Positions 1-6,279 of a DNA stretch of 13,586 nt are shown here, one piece after another. Source of the DNA: Nitrospirota bacterium (GTDB lineage: Bacteria; Nitrospirota; Thermodesulfovibrionia; UBA6902; DSMQ01); NCBI GenBank assembly GCA_016207865.1, contig JACQZD010000132.1, forward strand, positions 1 through 13,586. The letters run 5' to 3'. Both the position numbers and the translations under genes were made by a program. The notes under the pieces are model-generated. The model saw only the letters and a program-made list of their open reading frames with translations. It had not been told where the DNA came from and ran no database searches. Numbering within the stretch: the stretch's first letter is position 1; every line of letters begins with the position of its first letter.

Positions 1-12
1 ACCTTTTCCTCT

Positions 13-37
13 GGATTCCCGCTTTCGCGGGAATGAC
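13..37 (-). repeat. Short palindromic dispersed repeat, copy 1 (half unit)
   Basis: Reading the minus strand, this is GTCATTCCCGC, a GAAA loop, then GCGGGAATCC: an 8-bp perfect stem (15-22 with 27-34) around a 4-nt loop. It matches the left half of the longer copies at 854-930 and 9431-9516. It lies downstream of hyfE on the hyfE coding strand. The general form ATTCCC-N-GGGAAT resembles the small dispersed repeats of Neisseria (dRS3), but that is resemblance only. There is no T-run, so it is not a classical terminator. Confidence 0.75.
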
Positions 38-80
38 ACCTTGCTGACAATTTCATTTTATAATTCATGATGAGTTGTTT

Positions 81-112
81 TTACCCATTACGCATTACCC
101 ATCACGCGTCAC
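81..112. repeat. Short degenerate tandem repeat (ttaccca-t-nacgc type)
   Basis: The stretch reads as near-copies of a 7-10-nt word: ttacccat-tacgc-attacccat-cacgcgtcac. It fills the space between the end of hyfE (120) and the palindromic repeat at 13-37. No ORF or promoter is apparent here. It looks like simple dispersed intergenic repeat DNA of the attacgcattacgc kind. Confidence 0.4.
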
Positions 113-119
113 TGTCTTC

Positions 120-785
120 TCAATCCTCCTCCTTTAACCTTGCCATCTGCTCAATGTCCAGGCTGTCAAAGGTATTGTGTATGTGAAAAAAGAATATGCC
201 GAAAATGAAGGCGGCGATCAGGATATCAAGCGCAACTCCCAATTCCACGACAAGCGGCATCCCGTAGGTCGCGCTGGTAGCGGCAAAGAAAAGTCCGTTT
301 TCCATTGCGAGGAAGCCGATTATCTGGGTGACGGCATGTTTTCTTGTTATCATCATCAGCAGACCGATCAGGACCACAGCAAGCGCAACTGCAAGCGTAG
401 AACGCGTTACCAGGGTGGAAAGCTCGGTGACCGGCGCCATCAGATAATAAGAGAATATGACGAGGGCTATCCCCATCAGCATTGTCATGGGGATGTTTAC
501 AACAGTTTCCACCTCTTTGTGAACTTTAAGCCGCCGGATGAGCACATGCAGGATGTAAGGAAGCAGGAAGACCTTCAGCGCAAGGGTAAGGACGGAAGAT
601 ATGTAAAGGTGATGCTTCCCTGCCACAAAACCGACTATTGCGGTGTTTACAGAGAGGAAAAGGCCCTGCCATGTGAACAGGTGCACAAGCCCGTACATCC
701 TTCTCTGAACGAGCATGCCGAATGCGGTAAGCAGTACAAGCGCCGCAAGAAAACTGTTTAGTTTTGCAGCAATGTTTATATCCAT
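120..785 (-). CDS. hyfE: Hydrogenase-4 / Ehr-type membrane subunit HyfE
   Basis: A 221-residue, very hydrophobic protein of the HyfE family, close to E. coli HyfE in length (about 216). It is a small membrane subunit of group 4 [NiFe]-hydrogenase and formate hydrogenlyase complexes, partly related to complex I subunit NuoK. About six or seven membrane segments are visible, starting near residues 11-26 and 34-55. The C-terminal half carries the recognisable family block with GFLAMENGLFF (E162), MPLVVELGVALD (E181) and the end motif FHIHNTFDSLD. The buried glutamates are candidate proton-path residues by analogy to NuoK. The start is ATG at 785, with only a weak Shine-Dalgarno. It is the third gene of the minus-strand hyfB-hyfC-hyfE run and is separated from hyfC by 159 bp containing a palindromic repeat. 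The remaining subunits should lie beyond position 1. Confidence 0.9.
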   Translation of the reverse strand: MDINIAAKLNSFLAALVLLTAFGMLVQRRMYGLVHLFTWQGLFLSVNTAIVGFVAGKHHLYISSVLTLALKVFLLPYILHVLIRRLKVHKEVETVVNIPMTMLMGIALVIFSYYLMAPVTELSTLVTRSTLAVALAVVLIGLLMMITRKHAVTQIIGFLAMENGLFFAATSATYGMPLVVELGVALDILIAAFIFGIFFFHIHNTFDSLDIEQMARLKEED

Positions 786-853
786 AGTAAATTCTGTTTC
801 AAATGAAACCCAGATTCAGGGTTATGCCTGTAATAATGTCATTAGCCGTAAAT

Positions 854-930
854 GTCATTCCGGCTTGTCCGGAATCTGATTCCCGACGCGCGGAGCCTGT
901 CCCGACTTGTTCGGGGCTTGCGGGAATGAC
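854..930 (-). repeat. Bipartite palindromic dispersed repeat, copy 2
   Basis: On the minus strand the element begins GTCATTCCCGCAAG and ends GATTCCGGACAAGCCGGAATGAC-like, with two nested hairpins (CCCG...CGGG and TTCCGG...CCGGAA). The ends are inverted copies of each other (GTCATTCC / GGAATGAC). The same two halves recur in plus orientation at 9431-9516. It is inserted inside the hyf operon, between hyfC and hyfE, and accounts for about half of that 159-bp gap. Confidence 0.8.
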
Positions 931-944
931 AGAAAAGGACCCTT

Positions 945-1889
945 TCACTCCAGAATAAAAAACGACAGCATCCCGAGAGTCGCCAGCAAAAACGCCGACC
1001 CTAAGAATTCGGTTAAACGGAATATCCGCATCTTTGCAAGCCCGGTCTCAATAAGCACAAGCCCTGTTCCTGCAATGCCGAGCTTCAGTACCATATACAA
1101 AAATGCCGCGGAGATTTGGATAATGCCGTCTGACTCTGCGATTCCCCAGGGGGCAAAGGCTGCAATCCCGAGCATGACAAAGAGAAAGAGCTTCATCATG
1201 CCGGCCCATTCAATGAGCGCAAGGTGTCTGCCCGAATATTCAAGTATCAGGGCCTCATGTATCATCGTGAGTTCAAGGTGAGTGGCAGGATTGTCCACCG
1301 GTATTCTGCCGGTTTCAGCGAGGGCAATCAGTATAAAGGCAAGCAGGGCGAATGCAAGGGACGGCCTTAATACGGATTGTCCGCTGTAAATTACCTGAAC
1401 CATTTGTGAGAGGGACGTGGACTTGCTGGCCAGGGAAACGGTGAAAATCGCCATCAGCATGGCGGGTTCTGCCAGAGACGCTATTGTCATCTCACGGCTG
1501 GACCCCAGGCCTCCGAAGGCGGTCCCTATGTCCATTCCCGCCAGGGCGGTAAAGAAGCGCGCAATCGCAAACAGCGCCACAAGCACAATTACATCTGCCG
1601 TTGACGCTATCAGCAGGTCTATTGACAACATAGGTATGATGGCTCCTGCAAGCACCGCAGTCCCGAAAACGAGATATGGAGTAAAACGGAATATCCAGGA
1701 TGCGTTATCAGCCAGTACTATGTCTTTTGAGAATAATTTTATGAGGTCCCTGTAAGGCTGAAACAGTCCGGCTGATGTGCGTCCCTGCGACCAGCATTTC
1801 AGAATCCGCACCCATCCGATGAAGGCGGGTGCGGCCCCGAGCAGAATTACAACCTGCAGAAGTTCAATTGCAAACCTGTAGAGTTTCAT
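945..1889 (-). CDS. hyfC: Hydrogenase-4 / formate hydrogenlyase membrane subunit HyfC (HycD/NuoH-like)
   Basis: A 314-residue NuoH-family membrane subunit, the usual size of HyfC/HycD. In group 4 hydrogenases this protein anchors the peripheral Ni-Fe arm to the antiporter-like subunit and contributes to the coupling channel. Family motifs are clear: GLFQPYRDLIKL (residues 41-52), GGLGSSREMT with SLAEPA (126-143), and the charged loop ALAETGRIPVDNPATHLELT (189-208) followed by IHEAL, which holds the conserved E192, R195, D199 and E206. About eight membrane helices are visible. An upstream ATG at 1997 would add 36 residues, but these simply read through the 3' end of hyfB in another frame and look unlike the family. 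The ATG at 1889 overlaps the hyfB stop as ATGA, so translational coupling supports this start. Confidence 0.92.
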   Translation of the reverse strand: MKLYRFAIELLQVVILLGAAPAFIGWVRILKCWSQGRTSAGLFQPYRDLIKLFSKDIVLADNASWIFRFTPYLVFGTAVLAGAIIPMLSIDLLIASTADVIVLVALFAIARFFTALAGMDIGTAFGGLGSSREMTIASLAEPAMLMAIFTVSLASKSTSLSQMVQVIYSGQSVLRPSLAFALLAFILIALAETGRIPVDNPATHLELTMIHEALILEYSGRHLALIEWAGMMKLFLFVMLGIAAFAPWGIAESDGIIQISAAFLYMVLKLGIAGTGLVLIETGLAKMRIFRLTEFLGSAFLLATLGMLSFFILE

Positions 1890-3931
1890 CTTGAAAACAC
1901 CAGAAGTACAATGATTGTTATGAAGGAATATATAAGATACGCCTGTATGCGTCCCTGCTGAAGCTTTCCGACCCTTCGCGACACCCAAAAACTGCAATCC
2001 ACCACCGGCTTATAAATCCAGCCCCAGAAACGGTCTCTTACGCGAAGGGAATAATTTAATCTTTTCGGGAAAGCCTTGTACACTGCCTGCGGAGTAAGCT
2101 TTACCGATTCCTTAATATTAAAAAGAAAGCCGAATATCCTGCGTATCGGCATTGAGAAAGATGCGGCATTGTACTGCATTTTCTGGGTGAGTTTTGCAAA
2201 GCCGCAGTCCCATATGGGCGCTCTGTGAATGGTTTTCGGCCTGACATGCAAAACAAGATAAGCAGCGGCCACTATGAGCAGTATTCCTCCGAAAACTATT
2301 ATCCCCGAATATGAGGCCCTCTCCTGCGCAACCGGAGTAAGCCACAGCCAGCCGTAAGTTCCTGAAGACGCTCCAATCTTTGTTCCAATAAGCTGCTGGG
2401 GAATAATATCCATCCAGTCAATAAAAAATGTAGGCAGAATCCCGAGCAGAAGGCATGTAAGTGCGGCTAATATCATGCCTGAACGCATGGGCCAGTCCGC
2501 CTCATGGACGCGGGGCATATGACTGCCCCTCCAGTGTCCTAAGAAAGTGACGCCGAACGCCTTTACAAAACAGGCGGCGGCGAGCGCGCCTGTCAGCGCC
2601 AAAAGCGCAGCTCCGAGCGGAATCAGTAATTTCAGCAGCGGACTCGGCAAGGCGGGAGACAGCAAAAAGGCCTGAAACGTCAACCACTCGGATACAAAAC
2701 CGTTAAAGGGGGGGAGGGCGGAAATGGAGACGCAGCCGATAAGAAAAAGGGCGGCGGTCCACGGCATCCTGTGTATCAGTCCGCCCATCTCTTCCATGTT
2801 GCGCTCATTTGTAGCGTGCAGTACGGCGCCTGCGCCCATAAACAGCAGCCCCTTGAACACGGCGTGATTCATAGTATGGTAAAGCCCTGCTATAAGCGCG
2901 AGGGCTGACAGCAGAGGCATATTAAATGAGATAAATATCATTGCCAGTCCTATGCCTATCAGGATAATGCCGATATTTTCAACAGAGTGATATGCGAGAA
3001 GTCTCTTTAAATCATGCTGCATCAGGGCGTAAAGCACACCCATAACGGCGGATATTAGTCCGAATATTAACACAATAGCCCCCCACCACCAGGGAAATAC
3101 CCTGATGAGGTCAAAGGACACGCGGACTATGCCGTAAATGGCGGTCTTCAGCATAACGCCGCTCATTAGTGCGGAAACGTTGGACGGCGCAGCAGGATGA
3201 GCCTCAGGCAGCCAGACATGCAGGGGGACCACGCCTGCCTTTGCGGCAAATCCGAAGAAAGCCAGCAGAAAGGCCGCAGTCGCCCCTTCAACTGGGAAGT
3301 GCGCCTGGCGCATGGCATCAAATGTATAACCGCTGAAGTCTTCAAAACCCGAGGCAAGACCGGCCATGACGCCGAAGGATAAAAGTATGGCCAGGGCCCC
3401 GATATGCGCAACTATCAGATAAAGAAAGGCCGCCCTCCTGTTCTCAATGTGTTCGTTCTCAAACATCACGAGAAAATATGAGGCCGCCGCCATAATTTCC
3501 CATGCAACCAGAAAAAACAAGGCGTCGTCCGCTAAAACGACCAGCAGCATGCCTGCAAGAAAAAGGCAGTAAAAAACAACGAGGCTTGTTACGTTTCTGC
3601 GTCCGAGATATCCCTTGATATAACCGGCCGAATACAGCGACACGAAAAAAGACAGCAGACATATTACCGTAATGAAGAAACCGGCAAGGGGGTCCATCCT
3701 CATGTGAAACGGGAGGTCGGGAAGTCCTATGACCAGGATTATTTTATTGGTAATACCGCCGCCGACGGCCCAGACGCCTCCTGCAACGCCGAGCAATGAA
3801 GCAATTGAAGCCAGCATGAAACAGGTCTCAATTAAAAGGCGCTGTTTGTTTTTCAAAAGCGGCACGATTAAAACAAACATCAATAGCAGCAGGACGGATG
3901 AAGATACCAAATCAAGCGGAGTTAAAAACAT
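1886..3931 (-). CDS. hyfB: Hydrogenase-4 / Ehr antiporter-like subunit HyfB (NuoL-like)
   Basis: A 681-residue proton-conducting membrane subunit, close to E. coli HyfB (672) and longer than HycC. It belongs to the Mrp/NuoL antiporter-like family that couples electron flow to ion movement. The hallmark residues are present: the TM5 glutamate in LVAWEIMAAASY (E145), the TM7 lysine in FGFAAKAGVVPLHVWLPEAHP (K231, E243, H245), K262, HDLKRLLAYHSVENIG (306-321), MNHAVFKGLLFMGAG (K360), and LPPFNGFVSEW with E415. The C-terminal extension with WDCG and the MQYNAASF stretch is typical of HyfB rather than NuoL. The ATG at 3931 is preceded by GGAAGG at good spacing. It is the first gene of the visible operon. 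Whether the complex is a true hydrogenase or an Ehr-type relative without Ni ligands cannot be decided, because the large subunit lies outside the window. Confidence 0.92.
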   Translation of the reverse strand: MFLTPLDLVSSSVLLLLMFVLIVPLLKNKQRLLIETCFMLASIASLLGVAGGVWAVGGGITNKIILVIGLPDLPFHMRMDPLAGFFITVICLLSFFVSLYSAGYIKGYLGRRNVTSLVVFYCLFLAGMLLVVLADDALFFLVAWEIMAAASYFLVMFENEHIENRRAAFLYLIVAHIGALAILLSFGVMAGLASGFEDFSGYTFDAMRQAHFPVEGATAAFLLAFFGFAAKAGVVPLHVWLPEAHPAAPSNVSALMSGVMLKTAIYGIVRVSFDLIRVFPWWWGAIVLIFGLISAVMGVLYALMQHDLKRLLAYHSVENIGIILIGIGLAMIFISFNMPLLSALALIAGLYHTMNHAVFKGLLFMGAGAVLHATNERNMEEMGGLIHRMPWTAALFLIGCVSISALPPFNGFVSEWLTFQAFLLSPALPSPLLKLLIPLGAALLALTGALAAACFVKAFGVTFLGHWRGSHMPRVHEADWPMRSGMILAALTCLLLGILPTFFIDWMDIIPQQLIGTKIGASSGTYGWLWLTPVAQERASYSGIIVFGGILLIVAAAYLVLHVRPKTIHRAPIWDCGFAKLTQKMQYNAASFSMPIRRIFGFLFNIKESVKLTPQAVYKAFPKRLNYSLRVRDRFWGWIYKPVVDCSFWVSRRVGKLQQGRIQAYLIYSFITIIVLLVFSR

Positions 3932-3974
3932 CTTGATGCCCCTTCCTGCAGAAAAAAATATATAACTATTAACT

Positions 3975-3997
3975 TTAAAACAAACATTAAGTTTTAA
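3975..3997. promoter_or_regulatory. Possible operator palindrome upstream of hyfB
   Basis: TTAAAAC-N9-GTTTTAA is a perfect 7-bp inverted repeat in the AT-rich stretch just upstream of hyfB. It sits where a hyf operon promoter would be expected, but no convincing -35/-10 pair stands out. The spacing (16 bp centre to centre) would suit a dimeric helix-turn-helix regulator. In AT-rich DNA such a palindrome can arise by chance. Confidence 0.25.
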
Positions 3998-4018
3998 TCA
4001 AGAAGGGCGGCTGCAGGT

Positions 4019-4058
4019 GTCATTCCCGCTTATCCCGAAGCCTCGGGACCGGAATGAC
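4019..4058. repeat. Palindromic dispersed repeat, copy 3 (short form)
   Basis: The element runs gtcattcccgc ... ccggaatgac with an inner hairpin tcccgaagcctcggga. Its ends match copies 2 and 4, but the middle is collapsed to a single stem. It lies 5 bp beyond the stop codon of the PAS sensor gene, between that gene and hyfB. It might help end the sensor transcript, but no T-run follows the stem on the minus strand. Confidence 0.75.
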
Positions 4059-4063
4059 AACTT

Positions 4064-5323
4064 TTATTTTTTAGAATCTTCTTTATACAGCGAAAGTTCT
4101 GTTTTTAATCTTGCTATCTCTTTTTTCAAATCTTTCATTTTAAGTTCCCTGCCGACGGCTATTCCATAAAACTTCTCAAGTTCCACTACTCTTTTTTTGA
4201 GCTCGGTGTCCATCTTTTTATGTTCGGTTATGTCCCGGACAACATGGATAAGCCCGATAAGATTATTGTTGTTGTCAAAACGCGGGATGGCCCTTATTTC
4301 AAGAGATTTATCCAGATGGGGTTCAAACAGTTCAAAAGAGGCAGGCTCGTTTGTTTTTAAACACGTACAGCTCGGGCAGTTTTCAGGCGGATACTCTGCC
4401 CCATGGTAATATTCATAACACTTCGCCTTTACAGATTGTAAAAAGGGCAGTCCGAGTATCTGCTCGGCGGCCTTATTTGCACGGATGATGTTAAAGTCCT
4501 TGTCGTGTACGGTAATCATGTCTGTGATGGTGTTGAATGTGTTTTCCCAGTCCTGCATTGCCTCTGAAATTTTGTTTTTAGCCGTCTGGATTTCAAGGGT
4601 GTTGTTATTGATGGTTTCAGCCATCTGATTAAAGGCGGAAATCAACTCGCCGACCTCATCATCCGAGCGCACGGGAACCGCGGAGGTCAGGGAGCCGTTT
4701 TTAAATTTTAAGACAGACTGTTTAAGGGTCATGACAGGGTTAATTACAAGGCGGTTGATGAGCATGTTCAGGACTGCTATGACAATCAATGTAATAAGTA
4801 TTGAGGCCATCAGATAATTAACCACAGAAGCCCTAAGCTCTTTCTGCATGCCGGAGGACGAAAGGATTAACCTTACATAACCAATTAATGCGGGCGGGGA
4901 GGCCAATGACGGTCTGTAAAATACGGGCTCATAAAAATCATACATATAGGCAGTGATTTTTTTATGGAAAATGGTGTTGTTTGCTTGAAAATATTTGACT
5001 GCGTCAGAGTCCGGAGGGTCTTTTAATTTTGCGGAAGGGTAGGCGTCAACTATGCCCCAGACGGGTGAATAAACCTGCACTAATTCAACATCTTCTGTGC
5101 GGACGATATGCGCCGCTTTGCCGATAAGGTCCAGGTTTTCTGAGACAAGTCCTTCATCAGCGGCCTTTGCAAGAGGGAAACTTAAGGCCTCGCCCCGGAT
5201 GATAAGTTTCTTTTCTATGCTCCGGTGAGAATCTAAAATATAAAAAGTTGTACTTACAGCGCTGATAATGATAATTGTTAGGGCTACATAGATTGAGAGC
5301 CTTGCTTTTATTGATAGGATCAT
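4064..5323 (-). CDS. Membrane HAMP-PAS sensor protein without an output domain
   Basis: A 419-residue membrane sensor. Order of parts: TM1 about 9-30; extracytoplasmic region about 31-165, too divergent to name but Cache/CHASE-like in size; TM2 about 167-189; HAMP about 190-243 (NPVMTLKQ, DDEVGELISAFNQMAE); short coiled coil; PAS about 255-367 (ENTFNTITDMITVHDKDFNI, ending VVRDITEHKK); and a charged coiled coil 368-410 with ELEKFYGIAVGRELKMKDL. The PAS carries KCYEYYHG and CPSCTC (C302, C316, C319, C321), a cysteine pattern seen in PAS domains of anaerobes. No histidine kinase, GGDEF, sigma-54 or methyl-accepting signalling domain follows, and the stop is clean. The ATG at 5323 overlaps the stop of the binding-protein gene (ATGA) and has a GAGGGG just upstream, so the two are co-translated. 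It probably signals through a partner, perhaps the divergent hybrid kinase; that link is inference. Confidence 0.85.
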   Translation of the reverse strand: MILSIKARLSIYVALTIIIISAVSTTFYILDSHRSIEKKLIIRGEALSFPLAKAADEGLVSENLDLIGKAAHIVRTEDVELVQVYSPVWGIVDAYPSAKLKDPPDSDAVKYFQANNTIFHKKITAYMYDFYEPVFYRPSLASPPALIGYVRLILSSSGMQKELRASVVNYLMASILITLIVIAVLNMLINRLVINPVMTLKQSVLKFKNGSLTSAVPVRSDDEVGELISAFNQMAETINNNTLEIQTAKNKISEAMQDWENTFNTITDMITVHDKDFNIIRANKAAEQILGLPFLQSVKAKCYEYYHGAEYPPENCPSCTCLKTNEPASFELFEPHLDKSLEIRAIPRFDNNNNLIGLIHVVRDITEHKKMDTELKKRVVELEKFYGIAVGRELKMKDLKKEIARLKTELSLYKEDSKK

Positions 5324-6222
5324 TTCCCCTCGTTAGAAAGAGTACCCCGGTCAAGGTTTTTAATGTCTGAAAGTGATATGGCGCCGTATGAGCTTATGAG
5401 TTCCTGCCCTTTTTTGCTTAATGCAAAATCAGTAAATTTTTTGACTTCAGGCCTTGGATTTTTAGGCAGCAGGAGAAAAAGAGGCCTTTTAAAAGGATAC
5501 TTATTGGTTGAGATACTCAGTTTGTCCGGATAAACGCCGTTAAGTTTCAGTATTTTGACGTCCCGCTTCCTTGAACTTAAAAATCCGGCTATTGCAAAAC
5601 CTTCAGCAGTTTTTTCTACCATTTGCTCCACAATGCCTGTTGAGGCAAGATATACGGCGTCCGGAATATCTTGAGGCTGGCTGCCTTTAAATATAAGCTT
5701 ATCAACCGAGGACTCAACGCCGCTTAGTCCATGCCCCTTTGAAGGTTTTGATATAAAAAGTTTTATTGTCTTATCAGCGCCTTTAAGCTGTGTCCAGTTG
5801 GTTATTTTGCCTGTGTATATCGCCCTGATATCGTCAGGGGATATATTGCTGACCGGGTTTGATTTGTGTACAATGGCTACCAGAGCATCCCATGCGACCT
5901 GTATGAATTTAATATCTTCAGGGTCGTCTTTCATCTTATGCCTGCAGGCGGCGGCAAAATCCACCCGGCCTGTCCGCAGGTCTTCTATGCCTGTTACACT
6001 TCCTCCTCCGCGGATGAGCACCTTCCCGCCTGTAAGTTTTTGATAGTCTGCGGCAAGCTCTGTCAGATAACCCAGATTGCTTACCGAACAGCCGCTTCCC
6101 GTAATCTGTTCAGAATGAGCATAAGGCGCATTAAACAAGCATGTTAATATAAAGAAGATAAACAAGAGGCGGGGGGGTGAAACTTTTATCAGGGCATCCT
6201 TTATGTCGTTAAATCCATACAT
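5320..6222 (-). CDS. Secreted PstS-like periplasmic substrate-binding protein
   Basis: A 300-residue protein with an N-terminal hydrophobic export signal (about residues 17-36, probable cleavage after AHS). The mature part is a type II periplasmic binding protein of the PstS/phosphate-like group: GSGCSVSNLGYLTELAADYQ (42-61), RGGGSVTGIEDLRTGRVDFA (71-90), and the characteristic NISPDDIRAIYTGKITNW (126-143). The ligand is not certain; phosphate or another oxyanion is suggested by family only. No ABC transporter permease or ATPase gene is nearby. Instead the next gene, overlapping by 4 bp, is a membrane HAMP-PAS sensor, so a sensing role is more likely than uptake. The n-region is unusually long and carries acidic residues. 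No later ATG fits, and a near-consensus -10 lies so close upstream that the mRNA may be almost leaderless. A run of seven C bases (coding strand, 6171-6177) falls in the signal region. Confidence 0.85.
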   Translation of the reverse strand: MYGFNDIKDALIKVSPPRLLFIFFILTCLFNAPYAHSEQITGSGCSVSNLGYLTELAADYQKLTGGKVLIRGGGSVTGIEDLRTGRVDFAAACRHKMKDDPEDIKFIQVAWDALVAIVHKSNPVSNISPDDIRAIYTGKITNWTQLKGADKTIKLFISKPSKGHGLSGVESSVDKLIFKGSQPQDIPDAVYLASTGIVEQMVEKTAEGFAIAGFLSSRKRDVKILKLNGVYPDKLSISTNKYPFKRPLFLLLPKNPRPEVKKFTDFALSKKGQELISSYGAISLSDIKNLDRGTLSNEGK

Positions 6223-6228
6223 GTATTA

Positions 6229-6261
6229 ATTATATCATATACGATTCGGGTTTATATGCAA
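6229..6261 (-). promoter_or_regulatory. Candidate sigma-70 promoter for the binding-protein/sensor operon
   Basis: On the minus strand, TTGCAT (6261-6256), a 16-bp spacer, and TATGAT (6239-6234) overlap a perfect TATAAT (6234-6229). Either -10 places the transcription start within about 0-8 nt of the ATG at 6222, leaving no room for a Shine-Dalgarno, and none is seen. The same 57-bp gap must also hold the promoter of the divergent hybrid kinase, for which no clear boxes are visible. Confidence 0.4.
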
Positions 6262-6279
6262 GCGGAATTTAGGTGATAG

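Noticed and set aside
177..761. Open frame of 194 codons on the plus strand, opposite hyfE
   Set aside because: Its product is very polar with no recognisable domain, and the opposite strand encodes a clear HyfE with family motifs. It is a shadow frame.
1890..1997. N-terminal extension of HyfC from ATG 1997
   Set aside because: The extra 36 residues overlap the HyfB C-terminus in another frame and are unlike the family; the ATGA overlap at 1886-1889 gives the normal start.
4019..4058. Palindromic repeat as a rho-independent terminator of the sensor gene
   Set aside because: The stem is good but no T-run follows it on the minus strand, and the same sequence occurs at other sites as a dispersed repeat.
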